This document shows positions 1 through 5,964 of a DNA stretch of 8,760 nucleotides, one piece after another; position 1 is the first letter of the stretch, and every line of letters begins with the position of its first letter. A model generated the notes under the pieces. That model did no database searches. It worked only from the letters and a program-made list of their open reading frames with translations, and was not told the DNA's origin. Source of the stretch: Chloroflexota bacterium (GTDB lineage: Bacteria > Chloroflexota > UBA6077 > CF-72); NCBI GenBank assembly GCA_019247135.1, contig JAFAPL010000294.1, positions 1-8,760 on the forward strand. Reading direction: 5' to 3'. Position numbers and translations under genes: made by a program.

Positions 1-1
1 C

Positions 2-607
2 CGCGAAGGCACCGCCGAGCTGCTGGAGCGCGGCGGCGGCGTGCGCGTGATCGGCCAGGCAGCTGACGGACCCGAAGCGGTCCGCCTCGCCGAACAACTC
101 CAGCCCGACGTCCTCCTGCTCGATGTGGCCATGCCCGGCCTGGACGGTCTGGAGGTCACGCGGCGCGTCCGCGCGGCGTCTCCGCGGACTGCCGTCGTGG
201 CACTCAGCGCCCACGATGAGGAGCCTTATGTCCTGGCCATGCTGGAGGCCGGCGCGAGCGGTTACCTGAGCAAATCCAGCCGCGGCCACGAGGTCGTACA
301 GGCCGTCCGCTCCGCGGCCGCGGGCGAAACCGTGTTTTCAGCGGAGATCGCGAGCACCGTCACCCGTCGTGCACTCAACCGCGCCACCGACTCCACCCCG
401 CTCACGTCGCGAGAACTGGATGTCCTGCGCGCCGCCGCCCGCGGGCTGCCCAACAAGCACATTGCGCTGGAGCTCGGGATGAGCAGCCGCACGGTCCAGA
501 CGCACTTGACACGGATTTTCGCCAAGCTGGGCGTGGCCTCACGCACGGAAGCCGTCCTCGTCGCGATGCGCCAGGGCCTGGTCCGCCCCGATCTCCACGC
601 ACCTTGA
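2..607 (+). CDS. NarL/LuxR-family two-component response regulator, 5' end cut by window
   Basis: This DNA-binding response regulator would be phosphorylated by a partner histidine kinase, which is not visible and may lie upstream. The reading frame is open to the left edge, and the first visible residues (REGTAELLERGG) match the helix-1 region of NarL receivers, so the true start lies outside the window. The GTG at 41 is internal. The receiver domain shows the phospho-acceptor Asp in LLLDVAMPG (codon 122-124), the ALSAHD strand and the conserved Lys in GYLSKSS. After a short linker, the LuxR-type helix-turn-helix begins near base 401 with LTSRELDVLRAAARG and continues through KHIALELGMSSRTVQTHLTRIFAKLGV. 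Every expected core motif is present and the gene ends at a TGA. Its target genes and signal cannot be read from the window. Family assignment is firm. Confidence 0.95.
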   Translation, partial: REGTAELLERGGGVRVIGQAADGPEAVRLAEQLQPDVLLLDVAMPGLDGLEVTRRVRAASPRTAVVALSAHDEEPYVLAMLEAGASGYLSKSSRGHEVVQAVRSAAAGETVFSAEIASTVTRRALNRATDSTPLTSRELDVLRAAARGLPNKHIALELGMSSRTVQTHLTRIFAKLGVASRTEAVLVAMRQGLVRPDLHAP

Positions 608-673
608 CCCTCAAACCTGAGCCAGGGCGGCTGAATCCGAACGGACGGCTGCGCGAACTAAACCGCTTTCGCC

Positions 674-1159
674 ATGGCAATCTCAATCCACCTCCCGCAC
701 GCTCAGCGCGAGGCGATTTCATTGCACAACAACGATTCCTCTGAAGGTCAGGGCCAAGATCGACATCCAGACCCCTCTGCCGAGCTCGACGCGCTCGCGC
801 CGCGTTTCGAAGCGCTCGGGCTGAGCGAGATCGCGGCGCGCTTGCGTGCGCTGAGCGAGCCGGCTGCGCCCGTCGAGGCTGCGCCGGTCGAGGCTCCGCC
901 CTTCCCCGCCGCGCCCGAGGAGCTCGGCCCCGCCGACCTGCTGACGATCGAGGCGGCTGCGGCCGCGCTCGGCCTGCACTCGGCGTCTGTGGTCAGGACA
1001 CTCGCCGACATGGGCAAGTTGCAGGCGTACTGGAACGGAAATGACGTGCTCCTCAGCCGCGAGTCGGTAGAGTCGTACGCATGCTCGCCGATCGCGACCA
1101 CCCAGCGCCGCCTCGAAGAGCAATTGCTCGCAATCCTCGAGACCGCCGCCGATCTCTAG
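674..1159 (+). CDS. Small protein with excisionase/MerR-like helix-turn-helix
   Basis: This 161-residue protein has a polar N-terminal half, an Ala/Pro/Glu-rich linker (about residues 62-86) and a compact DNA-binding-like module at about 88-136. The module (DLLTIEAAAAALGLHSASVVRTLADMGKLQAYWNGNDVLLSRESVESY) has the order seen in excisionase-type domains: a helix-turn-helix, a GKL turn, then a wing and a final helix. A charged helix (QRRLEEQLLAILE) closes the protein. Such domains occur both in phage excisionases and in chromosomal regulators. No integrase or attachment site is visible, so a regulator or nucleoid-type DNA-binding role is likelier. The ATG at 674 has no clear ribosome binding site. 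A TTG at 722, with GAGG nine bases upstream, would give a 145-residue product and is a real alternative. The gene lies 66 bases after the response regulator. The target is unknown. Confidence 0.75.
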   Translation: MAISIHLPHAQREAISLHNNDSSEGQGQDRHPDPSAELDALAPRFEALGLSEIAARLRALSEPAAPVEAAPVEAPPFPAAPEELGPADLLTIEAAAAALGLHSASVVRTLADMGKLQAYWNGNDVLLSRESVESYACSPIATTQRRLEEQLLAILETAADL

Positions 1160-1268
1160 TCCAGGCTCAGCTCGCACACCTTGCTGCCGCCGCGGCCATC
1201 ACTCCTCTGGCCGCCGGTAGGCTGCGCGACTGCAACTTTAAGAAAGATTTAGCAGTTTGTTCTACCGC

Positions 1269-1299
1269 GTGACGCCCTACGTGACGCTTCAGGTGACGC
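1269..1299 (+). repeat. Three direct copies of GTGACGC at an exact 12-bp period
   Basis: GTGACGC occurs at 1269-1275, 1281-1287 and 1293-1299. The spacers are CCTAC, TTCAG and (after the third copy) TTTGA, and the second and third copies share the longer GTGACGCTT. A degenerate further copy, ATTACGC, sits at 1306-1312, one base out of phase. The array lies in the 252-base non-coding stretch before the 92-residue gene, 113 bases from its ATG. Direct repeats at 11-12 bp spacing put sites on one face of the helix, as for regulators that bind in tandem. The regulator is not identifiable. The two-component regulator or the excisionase-like protein just upstream are only positional candidates. Confidence 0.7.
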
Positions 1300-1315
1300 T
1301 TTGAAATTACGCTTG

Positions 1316-1343
1316 CTGTCGGAGCGCAAGCGGGGGGCGACAG
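1316..1343 (+). promoter_or_regulatory. Inverted repeat CTGTCG...CGACAG before the 92-residue gene
   Basis: CTGTCG at 1316-1321 is matched by CGACAG at 1338-1343 with a 16-base G-rich centre. It follows the 12-bp repeat array and precedes the ribosome binding site by about 50 bases. It could be an operator or a leader hairpin. With six-base arms and a long centre, chance remains possible. Confidence 0.3.
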
Positions 1344-1395
1344 TGAGCTCGTGAGGATCTCTGGCACGCAGGCTGCGGCGTTCACTGGCATCAAC

Positions 1396-1401
1396 AGGAG
1401 G
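1396..1401 (+). promoter_or_regulatory. Strong ribosome binding site AGGAGG fixing the start at 1412
   Basis: A full AGGAGG lies 10 bases before the ATG at 1412. It is one of the two best Shine-Dalgarno sequences in the window; several other genes here have none. It decides against the in-frame TTG at 1403, which is only one base from the motif. A second in-frame ATG at 1418 is possible but more distant. Confidence 0.8.
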
Positions 1402-1411
1402 GTTGCAATCA

Positions 1412-1690
1412 ATGACAATGTCGTCCGGCACACAGAGCAGCTCGTCGCAGAACATCGGCTCGCCGATCAGCAACCAGTGCTACAACGTCATTTCCGCCCT
1501 TCAGGCCAAACTGGAAGGCCTCGAGGCGTACCGCAAGTACGCGCAGAGCGATTCCAACCAGCAGATCTGGCAGCAGCTGACACAGCTCGATACCCAGGCG
1601 GTCCAGGTGCTGACCCAGCAGCTCGAGCAGATGGCTCAGAGTGGGCAGTTGCGCATGAACCAGCCGGGCCAGACGACCGGCCGCCCATAG
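1412..1690 (+). CDS. Uncharacterised 92-residue Gln-rich helical protein
   Basis: I do not recognise a named family with confidence. After a Ser/Thr/Gln-rich, probably disordered start (residues 1-18), the protein is predicted by eye to be two amphipathic helices, about 22-47 (NVISALQAKLEGLEAYRKYAQ) and 50-80 (NQQIWQQLTQLDTQAVQVLTQQLEQMAQSG). A Pro/Gly tail follows. The helical hairpin loosely resembles small cytoplasmic proteins such as DUF1657, which pair an ALQ...LE.Y...AQ helix with a Q/L-rich second helix; this is resemblance only. There is no signal peptide or membrane segment, and one Cys. The gene is a free-standing unit with a strong AGGAGG site, a long upstream region carrying a repeat array, and a strong terminator 11 bases after the stop. 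That layout suggests high or tightly regulated expression. The gene is likely real; its function is unknown. Confidence 0.8.
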   Translation: MTMSSGTQSSSSQNIGSPISNQCYNVISALQAKLEGLEAYRKYAQSDSNQQIWQQLTQLDTQAVQVLTQQLEQMAQSGQLRMNQPGQTTGRP

Positions 1691-1701
1691 CCTTCACCAC
1701 T

Positions 1702-1734
1702 GGGGCGCTTCGCTCGAAGCGCCCCTTCCTCTTA
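1702..1734 (+). terminator. Intrinsic terminator after the 92-residue gene
   Basis: A perfect 10-bp stem, GGGGCGCTTC (1702-1711) paired with GAAGCGCCCC (1716-1725), closes a GCTC tetraloop and is followed by TTCCTCTTAAT. The T-tract is interrupted by C but the stem is very stable. It begins 11 bases after the stop at 1690 and ends before the next start at 1752, so it separates the two genes transcriptionally. Confidence 0.85.
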
Positions 1735-1751
1735 ATAAGCAGCCGTCGGCC

Positions 1752-2969
1752 ATGACCGAAACGGCTGACGTCGTGATCGTCGGTGGCGGCGTCGTCGGCG
1801 CGAGCACCGCGTTTCATCTTGCCTCGCGGGGCATCAAACGCGTGATCGTGTGCGAACGCCACTGGCCCGCCGCCGGTGCCACTGGGAAATCCGGCGCGCT
1901 CGTTCGAATGCATTACACGAACGAGCCCGAGGCCCGCCTCGCGCACGCCAGTCTCCAGTACTTCCAGCACTGGTCGGACATGGTCGGCCACGGCGACTGC
2001 GGCTTCTTGAAGTGCGGCATGCTGCGATTGGTCGCGCCGGAAAGCGTCGAGAAGCTCAAGGCCAACCTCGACAGGCTGGAACGCATCGGAGTCAACACCG
2101 AGCTGATCGGCCCCTCGCAGGTGCGCGAGCTCGCGCCAGCCTGGAACGTGGACGACGTGGTCGCCGCCGGCTGGGAGCCCGACTCCGGTTGCGCCGACCC
2201 GGTCGCCACCACGCACGGGTTCCTGCAGGCGGCCCGAGCACTCGGCGCCGACGTGCGTCTTCACACCGAGGTTCGTGCGGTCGACGTGGCCAGTGGCCGC
2301 ATCACTGGCGTTCAGACCGAGCGCGATCGCATCGAAACCGGGACCGTCGTCATGGCGGGTGGAGTCTGGGCCGTGCCGCTGTTGCGCGAGTTGGGTGTCA
2401 GCGTCGCCCTCGCTCCAGTGCGCGTCCAGGTGGCGCTGTTTCGTCGTCCGCCAGACCTGGGCGGACCGCATCCCGTCTGCATCGACGGCATCAACGACTT
2501 GTGGCTGCGCCCCGAGGGCCCGAACTGGAGCAGCACGCTCGTCGGCGCGGCGAGCAGACGCCAGCACCTCGATGACCCCGACACGCTGGACGAAGGCGTC
2601 GACGGGCCATATGTCGTGCGCGCTCGCGAAGAGCTCGCGAAACGCATACCCGCGATGGCGGACTCGCCGATGCGGGGCGGCTGGGCCGGGGCGATCACGC
2701 TCACCGAAGACGGGAAACCCATCCTGGGTCGGCATCCCGACGTCGATGGTCTGTTCGTCTTTACCGGCGATAGCGGGAGCAGCTTCAAAACTGCTCCCGC
2801 TATTGGTCGCGTCTTTGCCGAGTGGATCGCGGACGGCTACCCCAGCTTGCTGGACCCGCGTCCCTTCCGCATTCAACGGTTCGCGGAGGCCGACCCGCTC
2901 GTGGGTGAGCACGAATACGGCGACCGCGACACGGAATTCAGCCGCGCTCGGACGGTTATGCTCGGCTGA
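1752..2969 (+). CDS. FAD-dependent oxidoreductase, DAO family, sarcosine oxidase beta-like
   Basis: This 405-residue cytoplasmic flavoenzyme of the D-amino-acid-oxidase/glycine-oxidase superfamily probably oxidises a secondary or N-methylated amine. The exact substrate is not readable. The N-terminal Rossmann motif VVIVGGGVVGASTAFHLA (7-24) binds FAD, and Glu35 at the end of the second strand is the usual ribose ligand. The middle holds the substrate domain with the DPVATTHGFLQAARALGADV signature (149-168). The second FAD strand AGGVWA is at 202-207, and the C-terminal FTGDSGSSFKTAPAIGRVFAEWI (337-359) matches the family's closing flavin loop. Length is normal for SoxB-like proteins. No SoxA, SoxD or SoxG partner or tetrahydrofolate gene is adjacent, so it may act alone. 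The ATG at 1752 has only a weak upstream AG-rich stretch but places the Rossmann motif at the expected distance. The 3' end overlaps the opposing DoxX-like gene by 14 bases. Confidence 0.93.
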   Translation: MTETADVVIVGGGVVGASTAFHLASRGIKRVIVCERHWPAAGATGKSGALVRMHYTNEPEARLAHASLQYFQHWSDMVGHGDCGFLKCGMLRLVAPESVEKLKANLDRLERIGVNTELIGPSQVRELAPAWNVDDVVAAGWEPDSGCADPVATTHGFLQAARALGADVRLHTEVRAVDVASGRITGVQTERDRIETGTVVMAGGVWAVPLLRELGVSVALAPVRVQVALFRRPPDLGGPHPVCIDGINDLWLRPEGPNWSSTLVGAASRRQHLDDPDTLDEGVDGPYVVRAREELAKRIPAMADSPMRGGWAGAITLTEDGKPILGRHPDVDGLFVFTGDSGSSFKTAPAIGRVFAEWIADGYPSLLDPRPFRIQRFAEADPLVGEHEYGDRDTEFSRARTVMLG

Positions 2970-3417
2970 ACGGAGCCAGGCGCGTGCGACCGTAGGCCAC
3001 GAATGCGGCGAGCACGCCGACGCATGCCGGAATCGAAGTCATGACCACGTCGGGCGCGATCAAGATCGGCGTGAGGATCGTCGCGCAGATCATCAACACG
3101 ACCAGGCAGGCCGCCGCGAGCGGCGTCAGCTCGGTGCGAATCCGCAGCAGGCCCGGCAGGATCAGTCCGAGCGCGCCGGCGACTTCGCAAACGCCGATGA
3201 ACCGAACGAGGAGTATGGGCAGCGGCGTTTGCGCCTCGAGCATGTCGGCCGGCATCAGCAATTTCATGCTCCCGGACGCGAGGAAAACGAGGGCGACGAC
3301 TGCCTGAAGGGTCCACAGCGCAACGCTCAGCTTGCGCGAGGCTCGCGCTCGGCTGGCCTGCTTCGACTCGAGCGCGATGGCCGCTGACTGGTGCCGACGA
3401 ACGTACATGGTTGCCAT
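2956..3417 (-). CDS. DoxX-like four-helix membrane protein
   Basis: This 153-residue inner-membrane protein has a basic N-terminal tail (1-32) and four predicted membrane helices at about 33-50, 67-90, 98-120 and 124-142. The first loop motif FLASGSMKLLMPADML and the second-helix motif VRFIGVCEVAGALGLILPGLLRI are characteristic of DoxX/DoxX_2-type proteins. These are often found near redox enzymes, but most have no established activity. The ATG at 3417 is supported by AAGGAGA (bases 3434-3428 on this strand) about 10 bases upstream. A second ATG three codons in is less favoured. Its stop codon lies inside the last codons of the convergent FAD-oxidoreductase gene. It is divergent from the phosphoesterase gene, so the roughly 90 bases between them must hold both promoters. 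Family call firm, function unknown. Confidence 0.87.
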   Translation of the reverse strand: MATMYVRRHQSAAIALESKQASRARASRKLSVALWTLQAVVALVFLASGSMKLLMPADMLEAQTPLPILLVRFIGVCEVAGALGLILPGLLRIRTELTPLAAACLVVLMICATILTPILIAPDVVMTSIPACVGVLAAFVAYGRTRLAPFSRA

Positions 3418-3507
3418 GGGATTGGTGTCTCCTTGCGCCTTTCACTCAGTTCGTCGAACCAGCACCCCCGAAATCGACATGCTGCCGGCACAATTTCTGG
3501 AAGAGTG

Positions 3508-3969
3508 TTGCCTCGGTTCGTCGTCCAGTTGCATGACGCGACACGCCTGCATTACGACCTGCGCCTGCAGGTCGGCGACGTCATGCGCTCGTGGGCGGTG
3601 CCACGTGGGCCGTCACTTGATCCGGCCGCGCGGCGACTGGCCGTGCAAGTTGAAGACCACAGCCTGGCGAGCGGCGAGTTCGAAGGCGTTCACGAGGGGC
3701 ACGCCCGCGGGACTGGCGCGGTGATCATCTGGGACGAGGGCGTCATCGAAACCCTGCGCGACTCAGGCGACCACATCTCGTTCGTGCTGCGCGGTCACAA
3801 ACTGAATGGTCGATTCGGACTGACGCACACCGGCGGGAAACAGTGGGTGCTGGTCAAGGCGGACGACGACGAGGCGGTGCGTGGCTCGGACATCGTGGCC
3901 GAGCAGCCACGCAGCGTCCGCAGCGGCCGGACCTGGCAAGACCTCGCGCGGCGGGACTACAACCGGTAG
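3508..3969 (+). CDS. Stand-alone LigD-type DNA 3'-phosphoesterase domain protein
   Basis: This 153-residue protein consists only of the 3'-phosphoesterase (PE) domain that forms the N-terminus of many LigD ligases. PE trims 3'-phosphates and 3'-ribonucleotides from DNA ends during break repair. The metal-site motif HDATRLHYDLRL carries the equivalents of His42, His48 and Asp50 of Pseudomonas LigD. SWAVPRGPSLDP, RRLAVQVEDH (equivalents of Arg76 and His84), FEGV and TGGKQWVLVK follow in family order. Two deviations are visible: the position of the active-site Tyr (Tyr88) is Ser in EDHSLAS, and the usual EGEYGAG loop reads EGHARGTG. The start is uncertain. TTG 3508 gives the family's typical PRFVV beginning; GTG 3505 adds one codon. 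A GGAAG is very close to both. Longer in-frame versions would run into the divergent DoxX-like gene. No ligase, primase or Ku gene is nearby. The 3' end overlaps the convergent amidohydrolase gene by 13 bases. Confidence 0.88.
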   Translation: MPRFVVQLHDATRLHYDLRLQVGDVMRSWAVPRGPSLDPAARRLAVQVEDHSLASGEFEGVHEGHARGTGAVIIWDEGVIETLRDSGDHISFVLRGHKLNGRFGLTHTGGKQWVLVKADDDEAVRGSDIVAEQPRSVRSGRTWQDLARRDYNR

Positions 3970-5120
3970 AGCCGTCTGGCGTTACCGCCCAGAATTGCGC
4001 CGGCGGCGGAGTACGCCTCCGGTCGCGAACAGAAGCCTTGTCCGACCAGGTCTTGCAGGACTCCACTCAGGGCGGACTTGAAACGCCGCGCACCGATCCA
4101 CAACGCTTCTGGAATCGACCCGTCGGCCCCGTACAGAACCTTCGCGTACGGGCACACCTCCAGTACTTCGCGAATTCTCTGCCCGACATTCGGCATGCCA
4201 AACAGGGCGCCCTCGGACAGGTCCAGGTACACGTTGGGCAGAATGGCCACCATCGCGGCCGCTTCGCCAACCCACGGCCAACCGCCATGGACGAGCACCA
4301 CCTTATTTCTACGAAAGCGCTCACTGTGCAGCAGGGGGTACAGTTGTGCAGGATTCGCGCGGTGGTACACGATATCCGGATCTCCCACCGCCGCATGGAT
4401 GTGAAGCCACAGTCCGCGTTCGCGCGCGAGGTCCATGGTCCTGCACAGCAGAAAGTCCCGAAAAGGCTTCTGAGCGGACTCCGTTTCGAGCAGTGTCGCC
4501 TCGTAGTTCTGTCGCGCGACATCCTCTGACACCGGCTGGATGTCGAGCCCGGTGCGATACGCGATGACCGATTTGAACGCAATCGCTCCGTCTGCAACGG
4601 CGTCTTCGAGCGCATTATCGTAGCGTGCGAGAAACGTCGTCCACGGCGGTCGCTCCGGCAGCAGATCACGGATGAAGTTGTCGGACCGTGCCACACGACG
4701 CAGCTCTACCGGAGCAATTGCTCCCAATTCGTCGAGCGTAATGCGCGGTAGCGCGCCACCCTCGTCGACCAGGAGCGTTTCGATTTTCGCGTCGTCGAAA
4801 AGCCGGCCGGTCCAGCCGCGATAATCTGCTGTCGCAGCAGCATTGCGCGCGTCAGTTATGGTCGCCCAGTCGTCGTCGTGCACGCCGAGAAAACGCCCGA
4901 GCTCGCTGAGAAAATACTGCACACCCAGCGTCGTCCTGCGAAACAAATGCAGATCTGGCTCCAGTTCGTCCACGGGCAAGAACGGCTGCCGCACGCTGAT
5001 AATCACTTCGTCTGAAAATGCAACCGCGCCTGCCAGCTGATCCGGAGTGAGATGTTGCGTCGCCGGCCGCCACGGGTGCACGTGATTGTCGACTACGGCG
5101 ATGTCTGAGAGGTCGATCAT
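3957..5120 (-). CDS. Amidohydrolase-2 superfamily metal-dependent hydrolase, FluG N-terminal-like
   Basis: This TIM-barrel hydrolase of 387 residues (from the ATG at 5120) belongs to the amidohydrolase superfamily. Metal-site features appear in order: the HxH motif in VVDNHVHPW (His13, His15), Lys183 in AFKSVIAYR, the His pair in LHIHAAVGDP (240 and 242), His278 in LVHGGWPW and the catalytic Asp333 in YGADGS. The C-terminal GGNARRLYRL is the usual closing helix. The DNHVHPW start resembles the N-terminal domain of fungal FluG and related gamma-glutamyl-amide hydrolases. No glutamine-synthetase domain or gene accompanies it here, so the substrate is open; decarboxylases of the same fold cannot be excluded. 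A GTG at 5159 would add 13 residues but has no ribosome binding site. The ATG at 5120 has AGGA unusually close. The gene is divergent from peptidase E and convergent with the phosphoesterase. Confidence 0.88.
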   Translation of the reverse strand: MIDLSDIAVVDNHVHPWRPATQHLTPDQLAGAVAFSDEVIISVRQPFLPVDELEPDLHLFRRTTLGVQYFLSELGRFLGVHDDDWATITDARNAAATADYRGWTGRLFDDAKIETLLVDEGGALPRITLDELGAIAPVELRRVARSDNFIRDLLPERPPWTTFLARYDNALEDAVADGAIAFKSVIAYRTGLDIQPVSEDVARQNYEATLLETESAQKPFRDFLLCRTMDLARERGLWLHIHAAVGDPDIVYHRANPAQLYPLLHSERFRRNKVVLVHGGWPWVGEAAAMVAILPNVYLDLSEGALFGMPNVGQRIREVLEVCPYAKVLYGADGSIPEALWIGARRFKSALSGVLQDLVGQGFCSRPEAYSAAGAILGGNARRLYRL

Positions 5121-5201
5121 TTCCTGCTGGCCAGGGTACAGCGAATGCGCGAGCGACACGATGGCTGCACGCAGCGACGACGGCGCGCGCTCCGGCGCAT
5201 A

Positions 5202-5945
5202 ATGGCCGGCGTGCCAGCCGAGACACCCACCATCGTAGCGACCAGCATAGGATTTCCTTCACGTCAGCGCGGTGCGACCGACCTTCGAGCCGGGCCCGTC
5301 TTCCGCCTGGCGACGGACCTCGCCCGACCGCGCAGCACACCCCGCATGTGTTTGTTGATGACGGCCACTGGTGACGCCGCCGAGAGCCTCGCCACGGCAT
5401 ATACGGCGCTTGCGCACATGGACATGTTCGTCTCTCACCTGAGCCTTTTTTCGATGCCGAACGTCCCGGACGTGCGCGCCCACCTCCTCGGCCAAGATGT
5501 GATCTGGGTGGGCGGCGGGAGCGTCGCCAACTTGCTGGCGGTCTGGCGGACGCACAATCTCGAGTCTGTCCTGTACGAATGCTGGCAAGCTGGTGTAGTC
5601 CTCGGCGGAGTTTCCGCCGGCTCACTGTGCTGGCATGTCGGCGGGACAACCGACTCCTTCGGTCCACAGCTGCGGCCGATCACCAACGGCCTCGGTTGGC
5701 TGCCATACGCCAACGGAGTCCATTATGACTCGGAGCTACAACGCCGACCGTTACTCCAATCGCTCGTCGCCGAAGGTCGACTGCCCACGGCGTACGCAAC
5801 CGACGATGGAGTCGGCTTGATCTATCGCGGCACGGAAATGACCGAAGCGGTCACACAAGTAGCGGGCAAATGCGCCTATCTGGTGGAGCGCACCGACGAC
5901 GGCCACGTCCGCGAGTCGGAGATTACTCCGCGCCTGCTCGAGTGA
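5202..5945 (+). CDS. pepE: Peptidase E (family S51), probable Asp-X dipeptidase
   Basis: This 247-residue cytoplasmic serine peptidase is related to PepE, which cleaves N-terminal Asp from dipeptides, and more distantly to cyanophycinase. The nucleophile is Ser138 in GGVSAGSLCW, and the oxyanion-side motif is VIWVGGGSVANLLAVW (100-115). Candidate triad partners are Asp151 in GGTTDSFGP and His174 in NGVHYDSE. Their spacing is close to the Ser-Asp-His order of Salmonella PepE. ATDDGVGLIYRG (199-210) is a further family signature. The start is ambiguous: ATG 5202 gives 247 residues, while GTG 5211 gives the common PAETPTIVATS beginning and sits six bases after CATAAT, which would suit leaderless initiation. 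Neither has a Shine-Dalgarno. An upstream in-frame ATG-like codon at 5145 would overlap the divergent gene. Its convergent neighbour wtpA begins 19 bases after the stop. Function is confident at family level. Confidence 0.9.
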   Translation: MAGVPAETPTIVATSIGFPSRQRGATDLRAGPVFRLATDLARPRSTPRMCLLMTATGDAAESLATAYTALAHMDMFVSHLSLFSMPNVPDVRAHLLGQDVIWVGGGSVANLLAVWRTHNLESVLYECWQAGVVLGGVSAGSLCWHVGGTTDSFGPQLRPITNGLGWLPYANGVHYDSELQRRPLLQSLVAEGRLPTAYATDDGVGLIYRGTEMTEAVTQVAGKCAYLVERTDDGHVRESEITPRLLE

Positions 5946-5964
5946 GCCAGCATCCTGAAACAGC

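Noticed and set aside
1229..1256. ACTGC...GCAGT inverted repeat in the AT-rich part of the 1160-1411 region
   Set aside because: It has five-base arms with an 18-base centre and no further symmetry, which is too likely by chance to call. I could also find no convincing -35/-10 pair in this region.
1488..2912. 474-codon minus-strand open frame opposite the FAD enzyme
   Set aside because: It mirrors a gene with unmistakable FAD motifs. Its translation is Arg/Ala/Gly/Asp-rich with no domain and runs across the intrinsic terminator.
2275..3387. 370-codon plus-strand open frame overlapping two genes
   Set aside because: It lies in another frame of the FAD-enzyme gene and continues antisense through the DoxX-like gene. 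The product is Arg/Ser/Trp-rich and motif-free, as expected for a shifted frame in GC-rich DNA.
3391..3507. N-terminal extension of the phosphoesterase gene
   Set aside because: It would overlap the DoxX-like start and its ribosome binding site, and the added residues have no family similarity.
4067..4696. 209-codon second minus-strand frame inside the amidohydrolase gene
   Set aside because: It is a shifted frame of a gene with complete catalytic motifs. The product is Arg/Cys/Trp-rich without domains.
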